From positions 682,001 to 746,000 of the forward strand of contig NZ_JTKH01000006.1 of the NCBI RefSeq assembly GCF_000827885.1: a stretch of 64,000 bases of DNA, written 5' to 3'. The translations under genes and the position numbers were made by a program. The notes beneath the pieces are model-generated. The model saw nothing but the letters and a program-made list of their open reading frames with translations. It had not been told where the DNA came from and did not search any database. The DNA comes from Vibrio renipiscarius (GTDB lineage Bacteria > Pseudomonadota > Gammaproteobacteria > Enterobacterales > Vibrionaceae). Below are positions 54,428 through 63,432 of the stretch, piece after piece. Within the stretch, counting starts at the first letter, position 1; each line of letters starts with the position of its first letter.

Positions 54428-54465
54428 ATAGATAAAACCAGCATTTGCTCTGGATTTATCTATCT
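54427..54465. terminator. Hairpin after the relic
   Basis: GATAGATAAAACCAG (54427-54441) pairs with CTGGATTTATCTATC (54450-54464), with one mismatch. It lies between convergent genes and could end both the AraC-type and relaxase transcripts. Confidence 0.65.
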
Positions 54466-54512
54466 ATTTATTATGGGAACAATAAAGCATAAGTAAATGA
54501 CATTTTAAATAA

Positions 54513-56969
54513 TTAGAATTTTAAATCTTCGTAATTTATATCATTCTTACTGTAAGTAACCTTGACTTTCTTTGTATTTGACGGTTCTTGATTACCCCTG
54601 TTAAATGTTCTTGATTTATCAATTTCACCTTGTGTCTTTTTCTTGTTAAATACATTACTTTTAACGATAAAATCCCCACGAACACTCTTGGCTTTGTGTG
54701 TTCTTTCTTCTAACCATCTATTTTCTATTGAGGATAAACCGACATTTTCTGCTTTATAGTCGGGGTTACAGGTAGCCGCATGAGTCATAAAGCTTTGTCT
54801 CATTACATCTTCATCCGTTCTTTCATTGAGTTTTTTGTGAAAAAATGCAATGTTTCTTTCATCCATTTCTTCTGTTCGAACCATCAGAGCTATGATTTCA
54901 CTAGCTTTTACGTTTTTCTTCAAATCAAGATGATCAACCAAATAGTTTTCTTTGAGCAAATTATCTACAAATGCTATATCTTTTGCTTTTACTTCAAAAA
55001 ATCCTTTGTTGTAAGGTTTTGGTTTTGCTGCTTCTATTGCATCCAAGCGTTCTTTTTCCACTTGATCTTGCTTTTTCTTTGCTTCTTCAATTCGTTTTAA
55101 TCTATCACTTGCTGCTTTTGCTAATATTGCATCGTGCTCTGATTTTTTCGCTACTTCTGCCTTTTTATCTTCTTCTGGTTTAGTGATGAGAGTTGATATT
55201 AAGTCATCTTTTAAAGCTTTATCTTGTTTCTCGACCTCTTTTTCATTCTCATCTTCTTGCTCTGGTGATGTGTTTTCAATCGGCGTGTTGATAGTATCGA
55301 TATTTTCATTAGTTACTGCTTGTTCTTGCGACATAGCTTCGTTTAAAACATCATCAACCACAGATAGAAACTCAGAATTTAATGCTTTTGGTTTACTCGT
55401 AACCAAAAGCTTCTCAATCTCTAAGGAGTATTTATCAAAATCTTGAGGTGATAGTAGATTTTGCTTTATATAAACAACTTCTTTATCTGTAAATTTTAAG
55501 CCTTTTACTGCCGAATGGAAGTCAGCCCAATTAATATGCTGCACTTTACTTTCTGTGTTGAAATTGAATTGTTTGATGGTCTTTTTAGGGTCAGAATCAA
55601 GTTTTAACCATGCTTCTAGCTCATAACTAGCCCATCGACTAGAAGACGTTTTGATAACAATACCATTCCAGTTTTTAGCCAATTGCATTGATTTAAACGC
55701 TGCGTCTTTCGATTTAGTATTTAGAAAAGTAATAGCTTTATCTTTGCTGTTATAGTCAAAAAGAGGCTCGTTTGTCTTTTTATCAAAACCACGCCACACA
55801 GATTGCTGTTTACCTTTAACAAAACGAATATCGAGAATCGTTTTGAAATCTACAAATCCCGTATTACCAACACTCATTCGTGTATGATCAGGTTTGATAT
55901 CGGCATATTTAGCCATTTTAGTTTCAAATTCAGTCCAATCATCAATGCTTTCTCTTAGATTTTTCAGCTCAAATCGACGCTTTCCCTTGCCTTTAAGAGT
56001 TTTAGATAATGCAGTAGCACTTAGAGCTGTCGTGATTTCACCAGCTTCATTGACTAATTCATAGCTAATGCCTCTAACCACCTTGTTTCCATCGTTATCT
56101 AACTTAAAAGAGAAGTTGATGTTGATGTTATTTTCAGCCAAAACTGCTGAAAACTGTTGTGCTGTGAGGTTTGGCGTTGTTTTGATTTTTCTCATGATAT
56201 TGGTTAAATCATAGTAACCAGACTTTTTAGATATGTTTCTTTTTGTTTTGATTTCATCTCGCACACGCTCGATCATCGCTGGATCTTCAATAGCCTTGGC
56301 TTTTTTCAAAAGATCGGCTGCTGTGTGTCGGCCAATCATTAAAGATTGCGCAAAATTCATATCATTTGATAGGTTAGATGTATGTTCATTATTTTCACCA
56401 GTCAAAGACAATCCATACTTCTGCTCTGCTTTTTCAATTGCTTTCCTTAAAGCTATTCGTCTTTTCCAGCCCTTGTCATAGACTATTCCCTTATCGGTTC
56501 GATATACCGTAGGCAAAACGAAATGGAAGTGAGGTTTATCTGTGTCTTGGTGAAGTCCACAGATGAATGGTCTTTCATAGATCTCTGGTATGGCTTCGCT
56601 CATTATTTCCATTGAAATTCGTGCTAGTTCTTCTTTTGAAAAACTAAGAAAATCGGTAGGAGTAGGACAAATTTCAATATGCTCTACGATATTAGCACCA
56701 GCTTTCTTCGATTTTTTCTTCATTTGAGCTTCATACTCAGCATAATTGGCTAAGATCAGTTCTTGTTGTTTGGCGAAAGAAAGCTTCATAGCTTCTACAT
56801 CGTGATAAAAACCCTGGTTTGTAAAGGCGTAGGAAATACGCTCTTTTTGACCAAGAACGTTTAAGTTTTCACTCTGAATCGTTTTACCTTGCTTTGGGTT
56901 TACGATGTAGGCAATCAGTCTGTTAAGGCTGATTCGGGTTGTTATCTTGCTTTCTTCCGTGATAATCAT
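54513..56969 (-). CDS. Relaxase / mobilization nuclease
   Basis: An 818-residue relaxase. The N-terminal RLIAYIVNPKQGKT fits the catalytic-Tyr motif of PF03432-type (MOBP-like) relaxases, and GLHQDTDKPHFHFVLPTVY (residues ~138-156) is the metal-binding HXD...PHXH motif III. The long C-terminal part is charged with a Lys/Glu coiled coil (~600-660). It would nick the element at its oriT and pilot the strand into a recipient. Its start overlaps the small upstream gene by four bases (ATGA). No coupling protein or T4SS genes accompany it, so it depends on a helper. Confidence 0.85.
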   Translation of the reverse strand: MIITEESKITTRISLNRLIAYIVNPKQGKTIQSENLNVLGQKERISYAFTNQGFYHDVEAMKLSFAKQQELILANYAEYEAQMKKKSKKAGANIVEHIEICPTPTDFLSFSKEELARISMEIMSEAIPEIYERPFICGLHQDTDKPHFHFVLPTVYRTDKGIVYDKGWKRRIALRKAIEKAEQKYGLSLTGENNEHTSNLSNDMNFAQSLMIGRHTAADLLKKAKAIEDPAMIERVRDEIKTKRNISKKSGYYDLTNIMRKIKTTPNLTAQQFSAVLAENNININFSFKLDNDGNKVVRGISYELVNEAGEITTALSATALSKTLKGKGKRRFELKNLRESIDDWTEFETKMAKYADIKPDHTRMSVGNTGFVDFKTILDIRFVKGKQQSVWRGFDKKTNEPLFDYNSKDKAITFLNTKSKDAAFKSMQLAKNWNGIVIKTSSSRWASYELEAWLKLDSDPKKTIKQFNFNTESKVQHINWADFHSAVKGLKFTDKEVVYIKQNLLSPQDFDKYSLEIEKLLVTSKPKALNSEFLSVVDDVLNEAMSQEQAVTNENIDTINTPIENTSPEQEDENEKEVEKQDKALKDDLISTLITKPEEDKKAEVAKKSEHDAILAKAASDRLKRIEEAKKKQDQVEKERLDAIEAAKPKPYNKGFFEVKAKDIAFVDNLLKENYLVDHLDLKKNVKASEIIALMVRTEEMDERNIAFFHKKLNERTDEDVMRQSFMTHAATCNPDYKAENVGLSSIENRWLEERTHKAKSVRGDFIVKSNVFNKKKTQGEIDKSRTFNRGNQEPSNTKKVKVTYSKNDINYEDLKF

Positions 56970-57226
56970 TTTATCTTTTCAATTTCCTCTTTTATCTCAA
57001 CTGCAATATATACCGATGTTTCAAACAATTTATTCATATCATTGTTGATCTTTGTAGCTGTTTCACGATCTAATTCTACAAATAATTTAAGACTTTCATT
57101 TCTAAAATTTGATTGATTAGCATAAATTCTTTTTACTATTTCACCTCTATATTTATTATTAAATTCTTTCAATAAATCAGTAATATTCAAATACATTTCT
57201 ATCGAATTATTTATGTTTTCCAACAA
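56966..57226 (-). CDS. Small mobilization accessory protein (MobC-position)
   Basis: 86 residues, helical, starting MLENINNSIEMYLNITDLL and ending EIKEEIEKIK. It overlaps both the gene before (16 bp) and the relaxase after (4 bp), the classical position of MobC-like accessory proteins that help open oriT. The sequence itself has no recognisable motif, so the assignment rests on position. Confidence 0.6.
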   Translation of the reverse strand: MLENINNSIEMYLNITDLLKEFNNKYRGEIVKRIYANQSNFRNESLKLFVELDRETATKINNDMNKLFETSVYIAVEIKEEIEKIK

Positions 57227-57753
57227 TTCTTCTGAAAAGCGAATGCTCTTTGTTGATAGCGTTGTTTCAATATAGTTCTTAAAGAAAAGTAAGTTGGTTG
57301 TTTGCTTTTTTTCTTAATCTTTTCAAATTTTGCAAGTTTTTCAGGTGTTGTTGTTAGTTGATATACTTTAGGTTTTTCTTGTTCTAATATGGCTATATCA
57401 GTTAACATTTCAGCTTCAATTTTTGAATCTAGGCTGATAAATTTGCATTTTTTAATCAAATTCATAGCGTCTTTTATTAGTGATTTTTCTTCATCAGAAC
57501 ACTTGCTTCTGCTGTTGTTTATCGTCCAATCGAATAAATTAATCAATGCATATTCTGAGACAATTTGATTACAATAAACTGTCTCATCTTCACTCAAAAC
57601 AAGCTCAACAAGTGAACCAAGTTGATACAGTTTTCGAAATGATTTTATTTCTAAAATGGCATTAGAATCTCCTGTGATTACGATTCTTTTTTCTCGAATT
57701 GATCTGTTCTTAGCCGCTTCTTTTTTCTTTTTTTCCTTTTCTTGATCTTCCAT
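57211..57753 (-). CDS. Mobilization accessory protein, first gene of the mob operon
   Basis: 180 residues with a very basic N-terminus (EKEKKKKEAAKNRSIREKR) followed by a helical body and a basic C-terminus ending RYQQRAFAFQKNCWKT. AAGGA lies upstream of the ATG. As first gene of the relaxase operon next to the presumed oriT, with a DNA-binding-like charge pattern, a relaxosome role is likely, but no family is recognised. Confidence 0.6.
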   Translation of the reverse strand: MEDQEKEKKKKEAAKNRSIREKRIVITGDSNAILEIKSFRKLYQLGSLVELVLSEDETVYCNQIVSEYALINLFDWTINNSRSKCSDEEKSLIKDAMNLIKKCKFISLDSKIEAEMLTDIAILEQEKPKVYQLTTTPEKLAKFEKIKKKSKQPTYFSLRTILKQRYQQRAFAFQKNCWKT

Positions 57754-58220
57754 TTTTCAATTCCTTTTTATGTTGTTTTTTGATCTTTTTTAAACAAAAA
57801 CTCGTCAGAGTTTGCGTTAGCACCCGAAGTGGTGACAGTCATTTTTTGAAAAATTTTTCGTGAAAAAATTTTCAAAAACCGAATGATTTCAAAAAAACAA
57901 TTGTTTGAAAACTTGTCAAAGTTTGAGTTGTTTTTTTGTAATCGTATTCGGATAAAAGCCCTCTGCAAGAGCAAGTTCGCATTACGGAATATTGTCGTAG
58001 AAAAGTGTGTATTGAGCGTAGCGAAATACTCGCTTTTTTATCGGCATATTTCGTAAACACAATCGTAAAAATTAACGGCATATATCGTAGATAAATGTAG
58101 TTAATTTTGTAGCGATGGTGTGTATGCGGTCTAACTTGCCTGTCACAAAATAATACGTTTTGTTTTTATGTGTCGTAAAGACTCTTTTTGGACGATTATT
58201 TGTGCATATTTTATAACTAC
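57754..58220. other. Candidate origin of transfer and mob promoter region
   Basis: The region upstream of the mob operon holds no gene but many repeats: an A/T stem around 57844-57888 (TTTGAAAAATTTTTC opposite GAAAAAATTTTCAAA), AAAATTAAC (58068-58076) with GTTAATTTT (58100-58108), repeated GGCATATNTCGTA motifs near 58043 and 58078, and the 13-mer ATTTTATAACTAC (58208-58220) shared with the left end. Position beside the relaxosome genes makes it the best oriT candidate; no nic site was recognised. The 58221-58413 stretch shows nothing. Confidence 0.4.
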
Positions 58221-58413
58221 AAGATACCATGTGAAATTGTTTTAAAGAAATAATAAAGTAATACTATGTTTTGATTTTTAATATATAAAAGAAAAATTAA
58301 AAAATTATCATTTCTATTTTCTACTTTAATAAGTTTAATGCTTAATATCATACATTGTTGCAAATAAAAATCCCATGACAGTGATGTGCTATATACTTAA
58401 AAAGGAGTTTGTA

Positions 58414-58713
58414 GTGACCAGTGTAATTATAATGATGATTGTGTTTATGTCATTTGCAACAATCGTAAGTTATTCTGTGATGTCTTTAAATAATACTGTT
58501 ATTATTTCGTCACAAATTTATCAACAATCTGATGAGATGAAAATGATTAGAATGTTTAATAAAAAAGTAGATACCAATTGCGGGAAAATGGAGCTATTTT
58601 TTTGCCAATTGGTGTTGCTGGTGATAATTATCATACGCTATCCTGATAGCTTTGGTTTTTCACTAAGAAACAAAGATGGCAGAAATTATATGTATTGTCC
58701 TTATGGATTTTGA
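58414..58713 (+). CDS. Small membrane-anchored protein near the right end
   Basis: A 99-residue protein from a GTG preceded by AAAGGAG seven bases upstream. It has an N-terminal hydrophobic helix (TSVIIMMIVFMSFATIVSY), a polar middle, a second hydrophobic stretch (ELFFCQLVLLVIIIIRYP) and a short tail. A type II-anchored or pilin-like small protein is possible. A frame overlapping its end (58676-58864) encodes more hydrophobic sequence and may be a frameshifted continuation. Confidence 0.5.
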   Translation: MTSVIIMMIVFMSFATIVSYSVMSLNNTVIISSQIYQQSDEMKMIRMFNKKVDTNCGKMELFFCQLVLLVIIIIRYPDSFGFSLRNKDGRNYMYCPYGF

Positions 58714-58902
58714 TTTCCTGTTTGCTTCACGTTTTAATTTTATATTATTATCAATAGGCGCTTGTGAAAGTTGCTGTAAGAAAAATCCCACGTTGAGCGG
58801 TGTTTATTTTGTTAGTATCACCAGTGTTATTGAATTATTATTAAAACGATCCTTGCCAAGCTGAGGATTTTACCTAGAAACCATTGTGAGAATGTTCTCA
58901 TA

Positions 58903-58939
58903 AACCTTAACTATTCCTTGTCAGTTAAGGTTTTTTTTT
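58903..58939 (+). terminator. Terminator at the right end of the element
   Basis: AACCTTAAC (58903-58911) pairs with GTTAAGGTT (58924-58932) and nine T residues follow. It insulates the element from the receptor fragment, so transcription from inside would not reach 58979. Confidence 0.88.
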
Positions 58940-58974
58940 GCCCTTTACGCTTTGTGGTGTTATTGACATACTAG

Positions 58975-58978
58975 TATT
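58975..58978. other. attR core (right junction of the mobile element)
   Basis: TATT matches the left junction. GTGGTGTTATT (58954-58964) is the left arm of the attP inverted repeat, complementary at 10 of 11 positions to 44824-44834. Receptor codons TTC TTG GGC resume at 58979. Confidence 0.75.
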
Positions 58979-60580
58979 TTCTTGGGCACCCCAGCGGGCG
59001 ATATGTATCGTTCACATCCAGAGCGAAATCGTGCCGATTACGATCCAAGAACTCGCCCTTGGTATATTGATGCAAATAAAGCAGGCCGCCAAATCATTAC
59101 GACTGCCTACCAAGATGCCATCACAGGCGCTTTATTGGTTTCGATTGCAGAGCCGGTCAGTGTTAATGGTGTAAAAGTCGGGGTTGTTGCGGCGGATGTA
59201 TTGTTGGATCAATTGATTGATGATGTGATCAGTTTGGATGCCGGTGACAATGCTTATGCGATGTTGATCGATAAGCAAGATGGGACTTTCTTGGCCCACC
59301 CGAATAAAAGTTTACTGCTAAAACCTGTGACGGCACTTGGACCACAGATGACGATGTCCGTTATTGAACGTTTAGCCAATGCAGGTGATATCGAGATCGT
59401 AGAAAAAAATGGGGCAGAGAAGCTCTATTACTTCAAGAACGTACCTGATACCGATTGGATGTTCGCGATTGAGATGGATCGAGCGACAGAACAAGCCGGT
59501 CATAGTGAGCTACTGCAAGAGCTGATACTAACGGCCATTGTGATTACGATATTTGTTGCTTTGGCGGTGTCTTGGTTAGTGAGCTTTTTGTTCCGCGATT
59601 TATTGCGCGTATCGAAAGCACTCGATGAAATTGCATCAGGCGATGCGGATCTGACGCAACGTTTGGTACCAAATAGCCAAGATGAGGTGGGTCGTCTCGC
59701 GGTCAGCTTCAACACTTTTGTTGGTAATATGCATCAGATGGTCACGACCTTAAGCAATGTTTCAACGGCGCTTAATGGTCAAGCGAGCGATACAGCGAAG
59801 CAAGCTGAAGATCGCCGTGTACGCATTCGTACTCAGCAAGATGAAATCAATATGGTCGCGACGGCTATTAATGAAATGGCCGCAGCCACGCAAGAGATCG
59901 CAGGCAATGCAGAAAATACTGCGCAAAATGCCACTGAAGCGGTCGGCGCATGCACCCATGGCAGTTCGCAAGTGACACAAACTCAAAGCTCGATTCAGAA
60001 TCTAGCGCAAGAAGTGGTCGTTGCTACCCAAGTCATTCAAGAGCTCGAAAGCCATGGAAACAGCATTAACTCTATCTTGGCAACCATTCAAGGTATCGCA
60101 GAACAAACCAACTTGTTGGCGTTGAACGCGGCGATTGAAGCGGCGCGTGCCGGAGAGCAGGGCCGTGGATTCGCTGTGGTTGCAGATGAAGTGCGTGTAC
60201 TTAGTAAGCGCACTCATTCTTCAACGCAAGAAATTCAGCAAATGATTGAGACACTGCAAGCCACAACGGCTCGCGCGGTAAGCATCATGGGCGACAGCCG
60301 TATGCTGGCCGATACCAGCGTGCTCGATGCCGATTCAGCCGCTGTTAGCTTGACGCAAATCCATACTACGGTTGAAACGATCAGTGATATGGCGACACAA
60401 ATTGCATCAGCTGCGGAAGAGCAGGCGTCAGTCACATCAGAAATCACGCGCAACACCGTCGGTATTCGAGATGTTTCTTTTGAACTGGCGGAAGAGGCGA
60501 ACTTGGCAGCGGACCAAGCGGTGAAACTGTCTGAACTCTCTCAAGAGTTAGAAAGTGAAATTCGTCGCTTTAAGTTGTAA
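58979..60580 (+). pseudogene. Methyl-accepting chemotaxis protein, 3' fragment
   Basis: 533 residues continuing the receptor interrupted at 44813: end of the dCache sensor ([24 protein letters not shown]), second membrane helix ([21 protein letters not shown]), HAMP (~residues 205-260) and the signalling domain with the canonical hairpin [20 protein letters not shown]. The output part is intact, but the first membrane helix and half the sensor are cut off and a terminator lies just upstream. A TTG at 58982 could start translation, though with no evident ribosome site. Best treated as disrupted. Confidence 0.88.
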
Positions 60581-60605
60581 TTCTTCTGCCTAATTCAGCG
60601 AACGC

Positions 60606-60632
60606 AAAACCCGGTTTATACCGGGTTTTTTT
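60606..60632 (+). terminator. Receptor-gene terminator
   Basis: AAAACCCGG (60606-60614) and CCGGGTTTT (60621-60629) form a strong stem around TTTATA with T residues following. Confidence 0.88.
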
Positions 60633-60756
60633 ACTTTTCGGTTATGCAATTTTGAGGAAGTGTAATTTCCTAAATGGAAAAGTGTGTTTCTTTTAATTTC
60701 AATTGTGGACACGCATCGCGCGGTTTAAAATCCATAAAAATTATAAGGAATAACCC

Positions 60757-62298
60757 ATGTCCAACTCTCTTAATGCTTTTCAACAACGTATTCATTCAAT
60801 TGTTACGGATGCGAATCTTAACCCTAAGCAAAAGAACCAATTTTTAGCTTTAGAAGCAGAAGCAAACTTGCCATATATGCCTATCTCAGATGAGATCGCA
60901 CAGGCAATGAAAGAGGGTATGTTATGTGACATGTTCGAAGGTCACGCACCATTTAAGCCACGCTATGTACTGCCTGACTACGCGAAGTTTCTTCAGCAAG
61001 GTTCAGAGTATCTTGAGCTAGCAGCCGCACAAGATTTTGATGACGCGTTGAATTTGCTGACCATCATTTACCATCACGTGCCTTCTGTAACCAATATTCC
61101 AGTGTATCTTGGCCAGTTAGATGATGTGCTGATGCCATTTGTCGGCGACTTAAGCGATGAGCAAATCTACACCAAACTAAAACGCTTCTGGATCATGCTA
61201 GACCGCACTTTGCCGGATGCCTTTATGCACGTCAATATTGGTCCAGCGGACAACATCATTTGTCGTACGATCCTTAAAGTCGATGCCGAGCTAAAACAAA
61301 TCGCGCCAAACCTTACCTTTATGTACGATCCTGCGATCACGCCAGATGATTTGTTACGTCAAGCGGCATCAAATATTTGTGAGTGCAGCAAGCCCCATAT
61401 CGCTAACTACCCAATTCATGCTCAGACATACGGCGATAAGAAATTCGGTATTGTAAGTTGCTACAACTCACTGCCATTAGCGGGTGGTTCAAACACACTT
61501 GTGCGTATGAACCTAAAAGAAGTCGCTAAAGCGTCAGAAAACAGTGAAGACTTCCTTGCGACGGTATTACCAAAATACTGTGCATTGATGATTGAATTAA
61601 TGGATGCGCGTAGCAGCCATCTACACGAAGACTCAAATTTCTTTAAAGGCTTCTTAACGCAAGAAGGCTTGATTGAAGAGTCACGTTTCGCGCCGATGTT
61701 CGGTATTTACGGTATGGCTGAAGCGGTGAATACGTTACTTGATAAAGAAGACAACGCAGCGCGCTACGGTCAAGATGACGCGGCAAACCAAATGGGTCAC
61801 CGCATTTCTGCAAAATTGGCAGAAATTGTTGAGAACTCGCCGGTAAAATATGGTCTTGAAGGTCGTGCACTACTGCATGCACAAGGTGGTATTAGCCTTG
61901 ATGAAGGTGTCACTCCAGGCGTACGTCTTCCTTACGGTACAGAACCTGATCCAGTAAGTTACATTCAAGCGAATGCGGCTCACCACCAGTACTACACATC
62001 TGGCATCAGTGATATTCTTACGATTGATGAAACGGTAAAATCAAACCCTGAAGCGATGTACAACCTATGTAAAGGCGCACTGGCGCTGGGTTACCGTGAG
62101 TTTACGGCGAACGTTGCCTCTAACGATTTGATTCGTGTGACGGGTTACATGGTGAAACTGTCTGATATTGCGAAATTTTCAGAATGTGGTTCTCGCACCA
62201 ATACGACTTGGTTAGGCACAGAAGCGGCAGAACGCACGGGTATTTTAGACCGTACGGCACGTGTTGTTAGTATGGAAATGTCACCGACTTACCGCTAA
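60757..62298 (+). CDS. yjjI: YjjI-family glycyl radical enzyme
   Basis: A 513-residue glycyl-radical enzyme of the YjjI group (E. coli YjjI 516). The radical-bearing Gly is in LIRVTGYMVKLSD (around residue 463), and a candidate thiyl Cys is in GIVSCYNSLPLAGG. The substrate is unknown; YjjI lacks the glycerol-dehydratase and pyruvate-lyase signatures. TAAGGA precedes the ATG. The activase yjjW follows 17 bp after the stop, as in E. coli. Activity would be strictly anaerobic. Confidence 0.9.
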   Translation: MSNSLNAFQQRIHSIVTDANLNPKQKNQFLALEAEANLPYMPISDEIAQAMKEGMLCDMFEGHAPFKPRYVLPDYAKFLQQGSEYLELAAAQDFDDALNLLTIIYHHVPSVTNIPVYLGQLDDVLMPFVGDLSDEQIYTKLKRFWIMLDRTLPDAFMHVNIGPADNIICRTILKVDAELKQIAPNLTFMYDPAITPDDLLRQAASNICECSKPHIANYPIHAQTYGDKKFGIVSCYNSLPLAGGSNTLVRMNLKEVAKASENSEDFLATVLPKYCALMIELMDARSSHLHEDSNFFKGFLTQEGLIEESRFAPMFGIYGMAEAVNTLLDKEDNAARYGQDDAANQMGHRISAKLAEIVENSPVKYGLEGRALLHAQGGISLDEGVTPGVRLPYGTEPDPVSYIQANAAHHQYYTSGISDILTIDETVKSNPEAMYNLCKGALALGYREFTANVASNDLIRVTGYMVKLSDIAKFSECGSRTNTTWLGTEAAERTGILDRTARVVSMEMSPTYR

Positions 62299-62315
62299 TT
62301 GGTATCGCTAACGTA

Positions 62316-63221
62316 ATGAGTCATACAGTGGAAAAACAAGCCGTTGTGAGTCGGATTTTGAATTTTTCTTGTGTGGATGGACCAGGCAATCGCCTGGTCA
62401 TTTTCCTACAAGGATGTAACTTCAATTGTCTCAACTGCCATAATCCCCATACGATCAATTACTGCAATGATTGCGGTGATTGCGTGGAAGGATGTCCGAC
62501 AGGTGCTCTGTCTTTTGGGCAAACGTCTTTTGGGCAAACCGAATCGCAGGCTAAAAAAGTTATTTGGGATGAAGCCAAGTGCACGCACTGCGATCAATGT
62601 GTCGATGTGTGCGGCAATAAGTCCAATCCTAAAGTGAAGCATTACACGGTAGAGCAGATCCTCTCGATTATTCGCAAGCAGCAGTTTTTCATCAGTGGTA
62701 TCACGATTTCTGGTGGGGAAGCGACGGTGCAACTGCCGTTTATCGTTGACCTATTTAAAGCCATCAAATCGGATGCGGGCTTACAGCACCTCACTTGCTT
62801 TATCGATAGTAACGGTTATTTAAGTGCGACAGGCTGGCAGCGCGTCATCCCCTATATGGATGGCGCAATGATCGACCTTAAAGCGTGGCAGAACGACACC
62901 CATTTGTGGTTGATTGGCCGCGATAATCATAAAGTGATCGCCTCCATTAAGCTGTTGGCAGAGGCGGGTAAATTGCATGAGTTACGCTTACTGCATATTC
63001 CGGGTAAGAGTGATTTGGACAGCGAGATCGATGCCGTTGCTCAATTGATTATGGACTTACCAGTTGATGTTATCGTCCGCTTAAATGCTTTTCAGCACCA
63101 TGGCGTGATAGGTGAAGCGTTGACGTGGGATAAGTGCAGTGAGGCGCAAATGACAGCGTTTCATCATGCGTTGCAATCTCGAGTACCTCATACTTTACAA
63201 CTGCCTCGCGTTTATATGTAG
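62316..63221 (+). CDS. yjjW: YjjW-family glycyl-radical activase (radical SAM)
   Basis: A 301-residue radical-SAM protein. CNFNCLNC supplies the CX3CX2C ligands of the SAM-binding 4Fe-4S cluster. An inserted ferredoxin segment has CNDCGDCVEGCP and CTHCDQCVDVCGN for two auxiliary clusters, as in activases of the PflA-like group. ITISGGEATVQ is the glycine-rich SAM motif. It installs the radical on YjjI. A 15-bp tandem duplication between the two auxiliary cluster motifs doubles SFGQT. Confidence 0.9.
   Translation: MSHTVEKQAVVSRILNFSCVDGPGNRLVIFLQGCNFNCLNCHNPHTINYCNDCGDCVEGCPTGALSFGQTSFGQTESQAKKVIWDEAKCTHCDQCVDVCGNKSNPKVKHYTVEQILSIIRKQQFFISGITISGGEATVQLPFIVDLFKAIKSDAGLQHLTCFIDSNGYLSATGWQRVIPYMDGAMIDLKAWQNDTHLWLIGRDNHKVIASIKLLAEAGKLHELRLLHIPGKSDLDSEIDAVAQLIMDLPVDVIVRLNAFQHHGVIGEALTWDKCSEAQMTAFHHALQSRVPHTLQLPRVYM
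62511..62540. repeat. 15-bp tandem duplication inside yjjW
   Basis: TCTTTTGGGCAAACG (62511-62525) is followed by TCTTTTGGGCAAACC (62526-62540). It keeps the frame and repeats SFGQT in the loop between the two auxiliary iron-sulfur motifs. Confidence 0.85.
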
Positions 63222-63432
63222 TTTGCCTTTTCGCTAGGTGTATTGCCCATATTCGCCGGTCAAGACATGATCAGCATCTGAAGCGCTTAAATAAATGAAT
63301 ATCGGCGCTTCTATTTTCCCTGTTTTTTTCAGTCTCACTTCTCTCCAATCTTGATGCGATTTCGTGCTGACGCTTAGTCCGCATTGCGATCCGCTTTAGC
63401 AACTGACGCACGGTTAATCGGTCTTCGCTTGG

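Larger units (their letters stand above)
54175..54512. other. Intergenic region holding the BspA-like relic
   Basis: 338 bp between the AraC-type gene and the convergent relaxase. The only contents recognised are the relic at 54328-54427 and the hairpin at 54427-54464. Confidence 0.5.
44814..58978. mobile_element. 14.2-kb integrative mobilizable element in a chemoreceptor gene
   Basis: The element lies between two TATT copies and is bounded by the two halves of one receptor gene, which rejoin in frame on its removal. It encodes a large serine recombinase at the left end and a relaxase operon near the right end but no recognisable conjugation pore, ATPase or coupling protein, so transfer would need a helper. 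Base composition is much more AT-rich than the flanking chromosome. Cargo: BspA-like secreted protein, a BRCT pair, an EAL-AraC pair, small unknown genes and an ORF-poor structured block. Confidence 0.85.

Noticed and set aside
57768..58081. Reverse frames of 68-69 residues upstream of the mob operon
   Set aside because: Overlapping low-quality frames across inverted repeats, without ribosome sites; the region fits a cis-acting site better.
44814..58978. Self-transmissible ICE
   Set aside because: A relaxase is present but no coupling protein, VirB4-like ATPase or pilus genes were found, so it is called mobilizable only.
44814..58978. Prophage
   Set aside because: A serine integrase is compatible with a phage, but no capsid, terminase, portal or tail genes occur.
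58982..60580. Independent chemotaxis gene starting at TTG 58982
   Set aside because: It lacks the first membrane helix and half the sensor, has no ribosome site, and continues exactly the frame broken at 44813.
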